A DNA stretch of 46,495 bases. It comes from DAISJI01 sp964559835. Lineage in GTDB: Bacteria > Acidobacteriota > Terriglobia > Terriglobales > Acidobacteriaceae. Shown one piece after another: positions 1 to 7,886 of this stretch. How positions within the stretch are numbered: the stretch's first letter is position 1; each line of letters begins with the position of its first letter. The position numbers were made by a program, and so were the translations under genes. Location: contig CAZLJE010000037.1 in assembly GCA_964559835.1 (NCBI GenBank), positions 1-46,495 on the forward strand, written 5' to 3'. The notes under the pieces were generated by a model. It did no database searches. It had not been told where the DNA came from and was given only the letters and a program-made list of their open reading frames with translations.

Positions 1-230
1 AAGAGATCGACACCAAAGAGCCGGCGATCTGCATCAGTGGGCAGATCCTGAAGGGAATCAAGAAGCCGCATGACTGCCCCGCATTCGGCACGCTGTGCAC
101 GCCACTGACGCCGCTGGGCGCAACGATGGTCTCGGCCGAGGGCGCTTGTGCGGCCTACTACACGTACGGACGCCACCTCGATAAACAGAAAGCGGAAGCG
201 GCCATGACGCAGATCGGAGGTGCGGCATGA
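1..230 (+). CDS. hypD: HypD, [NiFe]-hydrogenase maturation protein (C-terminal part only)
   Basis: The reading frame is open from the window edge (first full codon at base 3) and ends at TGA 228-230. It encodes the last 75 residues of HypD, the Fe-S scaffold that works with HypC and HypE to build the Fe(CN)2CO group of [NiFe]-hydrogenases in the cytoplasm. The family's C-terminal Cys-rich signature is visible: an ICISGQ-ILKG stretch, then DCPAFGTLCTP, then MVSAEGACAAYY. HypD proteins end soon after that last motif, so the 3' end is intact and only the 5' part lies outside the window. The stop overlaps the next start (ATGA), so the downstream SIS gene is probably translationally coupled. Confidence 0.93.
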   Translation, partial: EIDTKEPAICISGQILKGIKKPHDCPAFGTLCTPLTPLGATMVSAEGACAAYYTYGRHLDKQKAEAAMTQIGGAA

Positions 231-853
231 ATGCAATTCCGGCCGCAATGCCCACCGTCTCGCCGCAAGAGTGGCACGACAAGGTCATGCGTAAGTGCCA
301 TGAGTCCGTGGAGGTGAAGAACAAGTTTTTCGAGCATTACGCCAAAGATATCGGCGAACTCAGCCAGAAAATGGCGGAGCGTTTCGCGCGCGGACGGCGC
401 TTGTGGGTGATGGGGAATGGCGGCAGTGCTTGCGATGCGCAGCACGTTGCAGTCGAGTTCATTCACCCCATCATTGAGAAGCGTCGCGCATTGCCCGCCC
501 TGGATCTCGTCAGCCAGATCCCTGTCGTGACCGCTATTTCCAACGATAAGGATTTCGCGCGTGTCTTCATCGACCAGATCGAATTGTGGGGCGAGAAAGA
601 CGACATGGCGCTGGCGATCTCCACCAGCGGCCAGTCGCCGAACCTTATTTATGCATTGGAGGCGGCCAGGCAAAAGGGAATGCTGACCATCTCCTTCTCC
701 GGCAAAGATGGCGGGCGGATGCCGGAAGTCTCCGATTATTGCTTCACCGTGCCCAGTTTCAGCATTCATCGCATCCAGGAATCGCACGTGGCGTTGCTGC
801 ACATCCTTTGGGACCTGACGCACGTGGCCCTGGGCGAGGAGGACATCATCTGA
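227..853 (+). CDS. SIS-domain sugar-phosphate isomerase (GmhA-like) inside the hyp operon
   Basis: 208 residues, starting at ATG 227 inside the hypD stop (ATGA) and ending in TGATG, which starts hypE. It is a SIS protein of the sedoheptulose-7-phosphate isomerase (GmhA) type. The phosphate loop GNGGSACDAQH is at about residues 64-74, a second loop AISTSGQSPN near 126-135, and a C-terminal Q-E-S-H...H stretch carries the Gln and His that help bind metal in GmhA. The residues expected for isomerase activity therefore look intact. GmhA normally supplies heptose for LPS. Placement between hypD and hypE with coupled translation instead points to a role tied to hydrogenase production, which is inference. 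No other heptose gene is nearby. It could be a GmhA paralogue with another sugar-phosphate substrate. Confidence 0.85.
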   Translation: MNAIPAAMPTVSPQEWHDKVMRKCHESVEVKNKFFEHYAKDIGELSQKMAERFARGRRLWVMGNGGSACDAQHVAVEFIHPIIEKRRALPALDLVSQIPVVTAISNDKDFARVFIDQIELWGEKDDMALAISTSGQSPNLIYALEAARQKGMLTISFSGKDGGRMPEVSDYCFTVPSFSIHRIQESHVALLHILWDLTHVALGEEDII

Positions 854-1947
854 TGAGCGAAGCTGCCTCCAAAACGCTCACGCCGGTGAATACGGCTGGA
901 GCTTCGCTGCCCGGGACTGCGTGTCCGCTGCCGATCATGCAGCATGAACAGATCGTGCTCGGCCATGGGAGCGGCGGAAAGCTAAGTGCGCAGTTACTCG
1001 AACAGGTTTTCCTGCCGGCGTTCAGCAATCCGCTTCTCGACAAGCTCGACGACCAGGCGATGCTGCAGATCAACGGTTCGCGCCTGGCTTTTACGACAGA
1101 CGCGTTCGTGGTGACGCCACTTTTCTTCCCGGGTGGCGACATCGGCAGGTTGGCAGTCCATGGAACCGTCAATGACCTGGCGATGAGCGGAGCGCGGCCG
1201 CTCTATCTCGCCGCCGCGTTCATCCTGGAAGAAGGGCTCTCAACGCCCGACCTGCGCCGCATCGTGGAATCGATGGCCGTCGCTGCCAACGCAGCCGGTG
1301 TGCAACTGGTCGCGGGAGATACGAAGGTCGTGAACCGCGGCAAGGGCGACAAAGTGTTTATCACGACCACCGGGGTTGGCGTCGTCGAGAAGCCCGTCAA
1401 CATTTCGGCGGACCGGGCGCTTCCGGGCGACAAGATCATCCTGAGCGGCTTTATCGGCGATCACGGGATGGCCATCCTGTCACAGCGCGAGAACCTGGAA
1501 TTTGAAGGCGTGATCGAGAGCGACTGCGCCGCTCTTCACCAGCTCGTCAGCGAAATGATGGAGGTATCGCTCGACATCCATTGCCTGCGCGATCCGACGC
1601 GTGGTGGTGTCGCCACCGTACTCAACGAGATCGCGGGGCGGTCGCGCGTCGGCATGCTGGTGAAAGAAACGGAAATCCCGGTACGCGATTCTGTGCGAGG
1701 AGCGTGCGAGATCCTGGGGCTCGACCCGCTCTATGTGGCGAATGAAGGCAAGTTGATCGCGATCGTGCCGTCGCACGAGGCCGAGGGCATCGTTGCGCGT
1801 ATGCGGCAGAACCCGCTCGGATATGACGCGCGGGTGGTCGGAGAAGTGGTTGCGGCACATCCAGGCATGGTGCTCATGCAGACCGAGATCGGTGGCACGC
1901 GCGTGCTGGATACGCTTTTCGGAGAACAGCTTCCGCGGATCTGCTGA
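853..1947 (+). CDS. hypE: HypE, carbamoyl dehydratase of hydrogenase maturation
   Basis: 364 residues from ATG 853, which overlaps the SIS stop. The frame stays open upstream, but this start is chosen for the overlap and because HypE N-termini begin shortly before the motif seen here (ILGHGSGGK-like, VLGHGSGGKLS). HypE dehydrates the thiocarbamate on its own C-terminal Cys to thiocyanate and passes CN to the HypCD iron. The terminal PRIC tetrapeptide carrying that Cys is present at the very end. An ATP-binding PurM/ThiL-like fold is suggested by the FTTDAFVVTPLFFPGGDIG segment and the CLRDPTRGGVATVLNE segment. A 115-base gap with no clear promoter follows before the structural genes. Confidence 0.96.
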   Translation: MSEAASKTLTPVNTAGASLPGTACPLPIMQHEQIVLGHGSGGKLSAQLLEQVFLPAFSNPLLDKLDDQAMLQINGSRLAFTTDAFVVTPLFFPGGDIGRLAVHGTVNDLAMSGARPLYLAAAFILEEGLSTPDLRRIVESMAVAANAAGVQLVAGDTKVVNRGKGDKVFITTTGVGVVEKPVNISADRALPGDKIILSGFIGDHGMAILSQRENLEFEGVIESDCAALHQLVSEMMEVSLDIHCLRDPTRGGVATVLNEIAGRSRVGMLVKETEIPVRDSVRGACEILGLDPLYVANEGKLIAIVPSHEAEGIVARMRQNPLGYDARVVGEVVAAHPGMVLMQTEIGGTRVLDTLFGEQLPRIC

Positions 1948-2062
1948 AGGGCAACTCGCGGCTGTGGCCCACATTCTGTACATGAGGTGCGTCGGAATCA
2001 TCGTATCCCGATGTAATTAGAAAACGTCTCGAACCTGCCTGCCGACCCGAAAGGAGGCGTCG

Positions 2063-3166
2063 ATGACTCCTGTTGAGCCGATCCCTTTCACGCGAAGAAG
2101 GGCCTCCGCGCCCGCTCCCGTCAACGAAGTTCACATCCTGTGGATCACCGCCGGGCTTGGCTGCGACGGCGATTCGGTATCGGTCACCAACGCCGAGCAG
2201 CCCAGCATCGAGGATGTCTTGCTGGGTGCTATTCCGGGATTGCCCAAGGTGTATCTGCACAACCCCGTGCTGGCCTACGAGGTCGGCGACGACTTCATGA
2301 AGTATTTCTACCAGGCAGAACGCGGCGAGCTTGAGCCGTTTGTTCTGGTGGTCGAGGGCTCGATCCCGAACGAAAAGATCAAGGACGAAGGCTACTGGGC
2401 CGCGATGGGCACTGACCCCAATACCGGACAGCCGATCACCACCTGCGAGTGGATCGACCGGCTTGCGCCCAAGGCTTTGGCTGTCATCGGGGCAGGGACG
2501 TGCGCGACCTACGGCGGCATTCACGCGATGGCCGGCAATCCGACCGGCTGCATGGGATTGGCCGACTACCTCGGCTGGAACTGGCGATCCAAGGCTGGGC
2601 TGCCGATCGTCAACGTGCCAGGCTGCCCCGTCCAACCCGACAACTTCATGGAGACAGTGCTTTACCTGCTCTTCCAGGCGGCGGGACTGGCGCCCATCAT
2701 TCCGCTCGACGAGCAACTGCGTCCCACTTGGCTGTTCGGCAAGACGGTCCACGAAGGTTGCGACCGTGCCGCGTACTACGAGCAGGACGATTTCGGTATC
2801 GAGTACGGCACCCCGAAGTGCCTGGTGAAGGTCGGCTGCTGGGGTCCGGTAGTCAATTGCAATGTGACGAAACGCGGCTGGATGCGCGGCATCGGAGGCT
2901 GTCCAAACGTCGGCGGCATCTGCATCGGTTGCACGATGCCCGGCTTCCCCGACATGTTCATGCCTTTCATGGATGAACCCTCGGGGGCGCGCTTCTCGAC
3001 CGCGGCTCTCACCCTGTACGGAAAAATGATCCGGGCGCTGCGCGCGATCACGAACAACACCGTCAATGGAGAACCCGAGTGGCGTCGCCGCGGACGGGAA
3101 CTCATCACCGGCTACAAACCCAGGCCTGGCGCATACAAGGCGCGGCAAATGCGCAGAGTCGCATAA
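2063..3166 (+). CDS. hhyS: Group 1h (actinobacterial-type) [NiFe]-hydrogenase small subunit
   Basis: 367 residues from ATG 2063, with a strong ribosome site AAAGGAGG at 2050-2057. This is the electron-transfer subunit carrying three Fe-S clusters. The N-terminal proximal-cluster motif reads GLGCDGDSVS (residues 31-40): the second Cys of the usual CxxC is Asp37, the 3Cys-1Asp ligation known for group 1h enzymes such as the Ralstonia actinobacterial-type hydrogenase. C147 and C188 complete that site. Likely distal ligands are H230, C233, C253 and C259; C266, C280, C287 and C290 give four Cys for the medial cluster. There is no Tat signal peptide, so the enzyme should face the cytoplasm. Such enzymes oxidise trace H2 in air, giving survival energy during starvation. 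Confidence 0.96.
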   Translation: MTPVEPIPFTRRRASAPAPVNEVHILWITAGLGCDGDSVSVTNAEQPSIEDVLLGAIPGLPKVYLHNPVLAYEVGDDFMKYFYQAERGELEPFVLVVEGSIPNEKIKDEGYWAAMGTDPNTGQPITTCEWIDRLAPKALAVIGAGTCATYGGIHAMAGNPTGCMGLADYLGWNWRSKAGLPIVNVPGCPVQPDNFMETVLYLLFQAAGLAPIIPLDEQLRPTWLFGKTVHEGCDRAAYYEQDDFGIEYGTPKCLVKVGCWGPVVNCNVTKRGWMRGIGGCPNVGGICIGCTMPGFPDMFMPFMDEPSGARFSTAALTLYGKMIRALRAITNNTVNGEPEWRRRGRELITGYKPRPGAYKARQMRRVA

Positions 3167-3183
3167 GCGGAGAGGAAAAGACG

Positions 3184-4986
3184 ATGGGAACGATCACAGA
3201 GCCATTGACCGAAACTCCGAGTAAAAGACGCAACCTGGTGGAGATGAGCTGGGACCCCATTACGCGCATCGTGGGCAGCCTCGGCATCTTCACCAAGATC
3301 GATTTCGATAACAAACAGGTCGCGGAGTGCCACAGCACATCGTCGATCTTCCGCGGGTACAGCATCTTCATGAAGGGCAAGGACCCGCGTGATGCGCACT
3401 TCATTACCAGCCGCATCTGCGGGATCTGTGGCGACAACCACGCGACGTGCTCCTGTTACGCGCAGAACATGGCGTTCGGCGTAAAGCCTCCCAACCTGGG
3501 CGAATGGATCGTCAATCTCGGCGAGGCCGCGGAATACATGTTCGACCACAACATCTTCCAGGACAACCTAGTCGGCGTGGACTTCTGCGAGCAGATGGTG
3601 AAGGAGACGAATCCCGGACTGTGGGACAAAGCGCAGAGGAAAGAGGCGCCGAATGCAGCCCTCCACGGCTTCCGCACGATCGCCGACATCATGACCGCGC
3701 TGAATCCGTTTACCGGGAGCTTCTACCGCGAAACCCTGGAAGTAAGCCGGCTGACCCGCGAGATGTTCTGCCTGATGGAAGGGCGCCACGTGCATCCGTC
3801 GACGCTGTATCCAGGCGGAGTCGGTACCGTCGCGACGGTACAGCTCTTCACCGACTACCTGGTCCGGCTGATGAAATACGTGGAGTTCATGAAGCGGTGC
3901 TTGCCACTGCACGACGACCTTTTCGACTTCTGGTACGAAGCGTTGCCGGGATACGAGAGGGTCGGGCAGCGTCGCATCCTGCTCGGTTGCTGGGGTGCGT
4001 TCAACAATCCGGAGGTTTGCGACTACAGGTACGAGCACATGTCCGAGTGGGGACGCGCGATGTTCGTCACGCCCGGCATCGTGGTCGATGGACAACTGGT
4101 CACGAATGACCTGATGGACATCAATCTCGGGATTCGCATCCTGCTCGGCAGCTCGTATTACGACGACTGGCAGAACGAAGAGACCTTTGTCAAAACCGAC
4201 CCGCTGGGGAATCCGATCGACAAGCATCATCCCTGGAACCAGACGACCATACCCCGACCGCAGAAGCGCGACTTCAACGGCAACTACACGTGGGTAATGT
4301 CGCCGCGCTGGTACGACAAGCGAACCGGGGACCACCTGGCACTCGACACGGGCGGCGGCCCGATCGCGCGCCTGTGGTCTACGGCGCTTTCGGGACTCGT
4401 CGACATCGGCTACATCAAGGCGACCGGCCACAGCGTGCAGATCAACCTGCCGAAGGGCGCCATGCTGCCGGAAACCAGCTTCGAGTGGAAGATCCCGCAG
4501 TGGAGCAACGCCATCGAGCGTGACCGCGCACGCACGTATTTCCAGGCTTACGCGGCTGCCGCGGCCCTGTTCTTCTGCGAGAAAGCCATGGAAGAGTTGA
4601 TGGCAGGACGGTCGAAGACCTGGGCGCCATTCAAGGTACCAGAGGAGGCGATCTCCTGCGGTTTCCACGAAGCGGTGCGCGGTGTGCTCTCACATCACGT
4701 GGTGATCCGCGACGGCAAGATCGCGAACTACCATCCATATCCGCCGACCTGCTGGAACGCCAACCCGCGCGATGTTTATGGCACGCCCGGGCCGTACGAG
4801 GACGCGGTGCAGAACACACCGTTGTTCGAAGAGAACGGACCCGAAAAATTCAAAGGCATCGACATCATGCGGACAGTGCGCAGTTTCGACCCGTGCCTGC
4901 CGTGCGGTGTGCACATGTACTTGGGCAACGGCAAGGTGCTGCAGGCGAGGCACTCTCCGATGTTCGGCGCCATGGGCGGAAAGTGA
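3184..4986 (+). CDS. hhyL: Group 1h [NiFe]-hydrogenase large (catalytic) subunit
   Basis: 600 residues from ATG 3184. The frame is open further upstream, but this ATG has a purine-rich site (GGAGAGGAAAAG) and lies 17 bases after the small-subunit stop. It holds the Ni-Fe(CN)2CO active site. The N-terminal L1 motif RICGICGDNH starts at residue 77 (C79, C82 as Ni ligands) and the C-terminal motif DPCLPCGVH is at 569-577 (C571, C574). A 23-residue tail follows His577 and should be removed by the operon's protease once nickel is in place. Length and motif wording fit the actinobacterial-type group rather than membrane-bound or bidirectional enzymes. The stop overlaps the next start by one base. 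Confidence 0.97.
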   Translation: MGTITEPLTETPSKRRNLVEMSWDPITRIVGSLGIFTKIDFDNKQVAECHSTSSIFRGYSIFMKGKDPRDAHFITSRICGICGDNHATCSCYAQNMAFGVKPPNLGEWIVNLGEAAEYMFDHNIFQDNLVGVDFCEQMVKETNPGLWDKAQRKEAPNAALHGFRTIADIMTALNPFTGSFYRETLEVSRLTREMFCLMEGRHVHPSTLYPGGVGTVATVQLFTDYLVRLMKYVEFMKRCLPLHDDLFDFWYEALPGYERVGQRRILLGCWGAFNNPEVCDYRYEHMSEWGRAMFVTPGIVVDGQLVTNDLMDINLGIRILLGSSYYDDWQNEETFVKTDPLGNPIDKHHPWNQTTIPRPQKRDFNGNYTWVMSPRWYDKRTGDHLALDTGGGPIARLWSTALSGLVDIGYIKATGHSVQINLPKGAMLPETSFEWKIPQWSNAIERDRARTYFQAYAAAAALFFCEKAMEELMAGRSKTWAPFKVPEEAISCGFHEAVRGVLSHHVVIRDGKIANYHPYPPTCWNANPRDVYGTPGPYEDAVQNTPLFEENGPEKFKGIDIMRTVRSFDPCLPCGVHMYLGNGKVLQARHSPMFGAMGGK

Positions 4987-5558
4987 TGGCGATAAACAAC
5001 GGCGAGTTCCAGCAATACGCTGGGAAGATCGACGGGCTGGTGCAGCGCGTCAGCGCCCTGGCTGACAAGGACGCGCGCACCACCGCGCTCGAACTTCTCC
5101 AGTCGCTCATGGACCTGCACGGTGCGGTCATTACGCGCGCCGTGGAGGTCCTTTCCGGTTCAGAATCGGGGCGCGCTTCGCTTGCCAAGCTCGGCAGCGA
5201 CCCGCTGGTCTGCGGGTTGTTGGTGCTCTACGGAGTGCATCCGGTGCCGCTGGAGGACCGGGTCGCGCAGGCAGTGGAGCAGGTTGGTCCGCAGCTCCGC
5301 AAGCTCGGCGCGAGCGTAGAACTGCTCGACGTTTCGGAGTCCGCCGTCAAGGTAAGGATCGCAGGCCAGGAGTCCGGGTGCGGATCGTCACCCGACGCGT
5401 GGAAACGCACAGTGGAGCAGGCGGTCCTCGAAGTTGCTCCCGAGATCACCGAACTCGTCGTCGAAGGTGTGTCCGCCACGATACCGGGGTTCGTGCCCCT
5501 CAATAGCATCCAGCCGGTCAAGAACGAGGAGAAGAAATATGAAGAATCCGCGGCCTGA
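4986..5558 (+). CDS. NifU C-terminal-like (Nfu) domain protein with a degenerate cluster motif
   Basis: 190 residues from ATG 4986, in the one-base overlap TGATG with the large subunit. The N-terminal half (to about 85) is helical with no recognised motif. Residues about 90-165 resemble the NifU C-terminal/Nfu fold (RVAQAVEQVGPQLRKLGASVELLDV, then VKVRIAG, then the cluster loop). Normal Nfu proteins have CxxC in this loop. Here it reads GQESGCGSSPDAWK, so the first Cys is Glu and only one Cys remains. It therefore may not carry a cluster in the usual way, or may use other Cys in a complex. By position it is likely a hydrogenase assembly or extra-subunit protein. A 20-base overlap leads into the next gene. 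Confidence 0.75.
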   Translation: MAINNGEFQQYAGKIDGLVQRVSALADKDARTTALELLQSLMDLHGAVITRAVEVLSGSESGRASLAKLGSDPLVCGLLVLYGVHPVPLEDRVAQAVEQVGPQLRKLGASVELLDVSESAVKVRIAGQESGCGSSPDAWKRTVEQAVLEVAPEITELVVEGVSATIPGFVPLNSIQPVKNEEKKYEESAA

Positions 5559-5727
5559 TATCGATGCCCACACTGCCGGCACCAAGCGTGGGGAAGAATG
5601 GACCTACGAAGGACGCAAGGAGCCGGGACGCGAAGGCGACGGACGTACCGCGCGCGACGCCACCGGCATTAATGCCGACAGACGCAAGCCGATCGACCCG
5701 AGGATGCCGAACCTGCCGCCGGCATGA
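5539..5727 (+). CDS. Small charged protein of the hydrogenase operon (62 aa), function unknown
   Basis: 62 residues from ATG 5539, preceded by a good ribosome site (GAGGAGAAG), overlapping the end of the upstream gene by 20 bases and ending in ATGA, which starts the next gene. The sequence is strongly polar, rich in Arg, Lys, Asp, Glu, Gly and Pro, with no hydrophobic stretch and no Cys, so it is probably disordered alone. Being in frame with perfect coupling on both sides makes it a real gene rather than chance. It could be a small subunit, chaperone or interaction tail for the hydrogenase. I do not recognise a family. Confidence 0.72.
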   Translation: MKNPRPDIDAHTAGTKRGEEWTYEGRKEPGREGDGRTARDATGINADRRKPIDPRMPNLPPA

Positions 5728-6371
5728 AGAGCAACTTGGATGCTCTGACTGAAAACGCGCAACGCAGTGCGTTGGCGTCGCTGCGGCAATTTGTTCGCAA
5801 ACCGCGCCAGAAGGCGGAAGTGTGCGAGCTCTGCGCCCGCGTGTTGCCGCCACAACACCAACATCTGCTCGAACTGGAAAAGCGCCGCGTCGCGTGCGCG
5901 TGCGACGCGTGCGCCATCCTCTTCAGCAGCCACACCGCGCAGCGTTACCGGCGCATTCCGCGCGACGTTCGCGCCCTTAAGGACTTCCAGATGGACGACC
6001 AGGAATGGGAGAGCCTGCTGATCCCTATCAACCTGGCGTACTTTTTCCGGCACAGCGCCGCAGGCCGCGTGGTCGCAAACTATCCGAGTCCCGGAGGCGC
6101 GATGGAGTCGTCCCTCGACCTGGAATACTGGAATGCGATCGAGGAGCGCAATCCGGTTTTGCGGAAGTTCGAGCCCGATGTCGAGGCGCTGCTGGTCAAC
6201 CGCCTTACAAGTACGCCCGCGTACTACAGGACTCCGATTGACGAGTGTTTTCGCCTTGTGGGCATCATGCGCACGCATTGGCGCGGGCTGTCGGGCGGAG
6301 AAACGGTGTGGCGGGAAATCGATAAGTTCTTCCTCGAGCTGAAGGAAGCGGCGGGAGGGCAGAATGCCTGA
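5724..6371 (+). CDS. DUF5947-like Cys-rich hydrogenase-cluster protein
   Basis: 215 residues from ATG 5724 (ATGA overlap with the preceding stop). It resembles the DUF5947 proteins found in actinobacterial-type hydrogenase loci; this family name is from memory, not a search. The N-terminal third has a probable metal or Fe-S site: C34 and C37 (CELC), H45 and H47 (QHQH), then C58, C60 and C63 (CACDAC). The middle carries INLAYFFRHSAAGRVVANYPSPG-like sequence and the rest looks globular alpha/beta. No signal peptide or membrane segment is seen. The Cys/His array and position suggest an electron-transfer partner or a maturation factor, which is inference. Confidence 0.75.
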   Translation: MKSNLDALTENAQRSALASLRQFVRKPRQKAEVCELCARVLPPQHQHLLELEKRRVACACDACAILFSSHTAQRYRRIPRDVRALKDFQMDDQEWESLLIPINLAYFFRHSAAGRVVANYPSPGGAMESSLDLEYWNAIEERNPVLRKFEPDVEALLVNRLTSTPAYYRTPIDECFRLVGIMRTHWRGLSGGETVWREIDKFFLELKEAAGGQNA

Positions 6372-7005
6372 CTTGCACTTCCAGGTCGAGGATGCGACGC
6401 CCACCCCGAATTCAGCGGTGCCTCAACTGTCATTCAAAGTCCGAGTGACGAACTCGGAACCGCAGGCGGTCCACTCGATCGCATTGCGTGTACAAGTGCA
6501 GATCGAGCCGACGCGCCGGCGCTATAGCGCCGCCGAGCAGGAACATCTGAAGGAGTTGTTCGGCGAACCGGAGCGGTGGAGCAAATCTCTGCACCCGTTG
6601 CTGTGGACGAATGCGAACGTGAACGTGCCGGCGTTCACCGGCAGCACCGTCATCGACGTGCCCGTCCCGTGCACGTTCGACTTCAACGTTGCCATGACGA
6701 AATACATCTACGGCTTGGAAAACGGGGAACTGCCGACGTCGCTTCTGTTCAGCGGCACCATATTTTATGCGGGACAAATGGGGCTTCAGATCGCGCAGAT
6801 CCCCTGGGACCGCGAGGCCAGCTATCGCCTGCCTGTGCGCGTGTGGAAAGACCTGATGGACCTCTACTATCCCGGCACGGCGTGGATCGCGCTCCGGCGC
6901 GACGTCTTCGAGCGTTTGTACGAATTCAGGTCGAGGTACGGTCTTGCCACCTGGGAGCAGGCGCTGGAGCGCATGCTGGGCGAAGCAGCAGGAGCAAAGT
7001 CGTGA
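6364..7005 (+). CDS. DUF6084-like hydrogenase-cluster protein
   Basis: 213 residues from ATG 6364, overlapping the previous gene by 8 bases and ending GTGA into the next. It looks like the DUF6084 family that accompanies group 1h hydrogenases (family recalled, not searched). Its first half reads like an all-beta domain (alternating hydrophobic strands, LSFKVRVTNSE, HSIALRVQVQIEP), then a conserved-looking segment LHPLLWTNANVNVPAFTGST. There are no Cys pairs, signal peptide or membrane helix. It has an aromatic-rich C-terminal part (MDLYYPGTAWIALRRDVFE). Function is unknown; a scaffold or assembly role is suggested only by its place in the operon. Confidence 0.75.
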   Translation: MPDLHFQVEDATPTPNSAVPQLSFKVRVTNSEPQAVHSIALRVQVQIEPTRRRYSAAEQEHLKELFGEPERWSKSLHPLLWTNANVNVPAFTGSTVIDVPVPCTFDFNVAMTKYIYGLENGELPTSLLFSGTIFYAGQMGLQIAQIPWDREASYRLPVRVWKDLMDLYYPGTAWIALRRDVFERLYEFRSRYGLATWEQALERMLGEAAGAKS

Positions 7006-7886
7006 ATCGCGAACTGGCCGAGAAGATCGCCGACACGGTGCTCTATGAGGGGTACATGCTTTACCCGTATCGGGCGTCGGCGCTCAAGAACCAGCAGCGA
7101 TGGAATTTCGGGACGCTCTACCCGCCAAAATACGAAGAAGTAGCGCGCGGCACTGAACGCTCGACGATGCACGTTGAATGCCTCTTGGCCGGCAGCCTGA
7201 AAACGCCGCTTGCCGCCAGGCTTCGCTTCCTTCAACTCACGTCGGCGAAGGGCGAGACCAGCAACCACGCTGCGGCGCAGTCGCTGGAGTTTGCCATCGA
7301 GCCGGTCGAGACGACAGTTCCGTTCAATGTTCACGGCGACGCGGCGCAACTTATTTCCGGAGAACTTCGGGTCACCGCACAGCCATTCCGTTCCGACGTC
7401 TCAAAGCTCGTCCTTGAGATTTCCAATACGACACCCGTGTCCGAGTCTGCGTCGCGCGATGAAGCTCTGGCCTCCGCGATGCTGTCGGCACACGTGATCC
7501 TGTACGCGAGCGCTGGTCAATTCATCTCCTTGCTCGAGCCCCCGGACGACCTGCGCGATGACGTTGCCGCATGCAAGAACGTTGGCTGTTTTCCGGTACT
7601 GGTGGGAAACCCGGGTGAGCGTGACATGCTGTTTTGCTCCCCGATCATTCTCTACGATTACCCGCAGATCGCGCCTGAGAGCGCGGGCGATTTCTTCGAC
7701 GCGACGGAGATGGACGAAATGCTGACCCTGCGCGTCGTGACGCTTACCCCCGAAGAAAAGCAGGAAATGAACGTCGGCGACGATCGCGCGCGCGAACTCC
7801 TCGAGCGTACGGAACGAAGCGCGCGCGAACAATTGATGAGGACGCACGGGACGATACGCAGTATGCGACCGGTGAACGAACCATGA
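7002..7886 (+). CDS. Conserved hydrogenase-cluster protein, 294 aa, function unknown
   Basis: 294 residues from GTG 7002 in a GTGA overlap with the previous stop; the frame is open further upstream, but upstream codons only mirror the neighbouring gene. The N-terminus (VLYEGYMLYPYRASALKNQ and QRWNFGTLYP) is distinctive and of a kind I associate with hydrogenase operons of this class. The remainder is alternating beta/helix with a few scattered Cys (VECLLAG; ACKNVGC; LFCSPI) and an acidic Asp/Glu-Met-rich part near residue 230. No signal peptide or membrane segment is seen. The stop overlaps the next ATG (ATGA). I cannot assign a function; its size and soluble nature would suit an assembly platform. 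Confidence 0.72.
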   Translation: MNRELAEKIADTVLYEGYMLYPYRASALKNQQRWNFGTLYPPKYEEVARGTERSTMHVECLLAGSLKTPLAARLRFLQLTSAKGETSNHAAAQSLEFAIEPVETTVPFNVHGDAAQLISGELRVTAQPFRSDVSKLVLEISNTTPVSESASRDEALASAMLSAHVILYASAGQFISLLEPPDDLRDDVAACKNVGCFPVLVGNPGERDMLFCSPIILYDYPQIAPESAGDFFDATEMDEMLTLRVVTLTPEEKQEMNVGDDRARELLERTERSAREQLMRTHGTIRSMRPVNEP

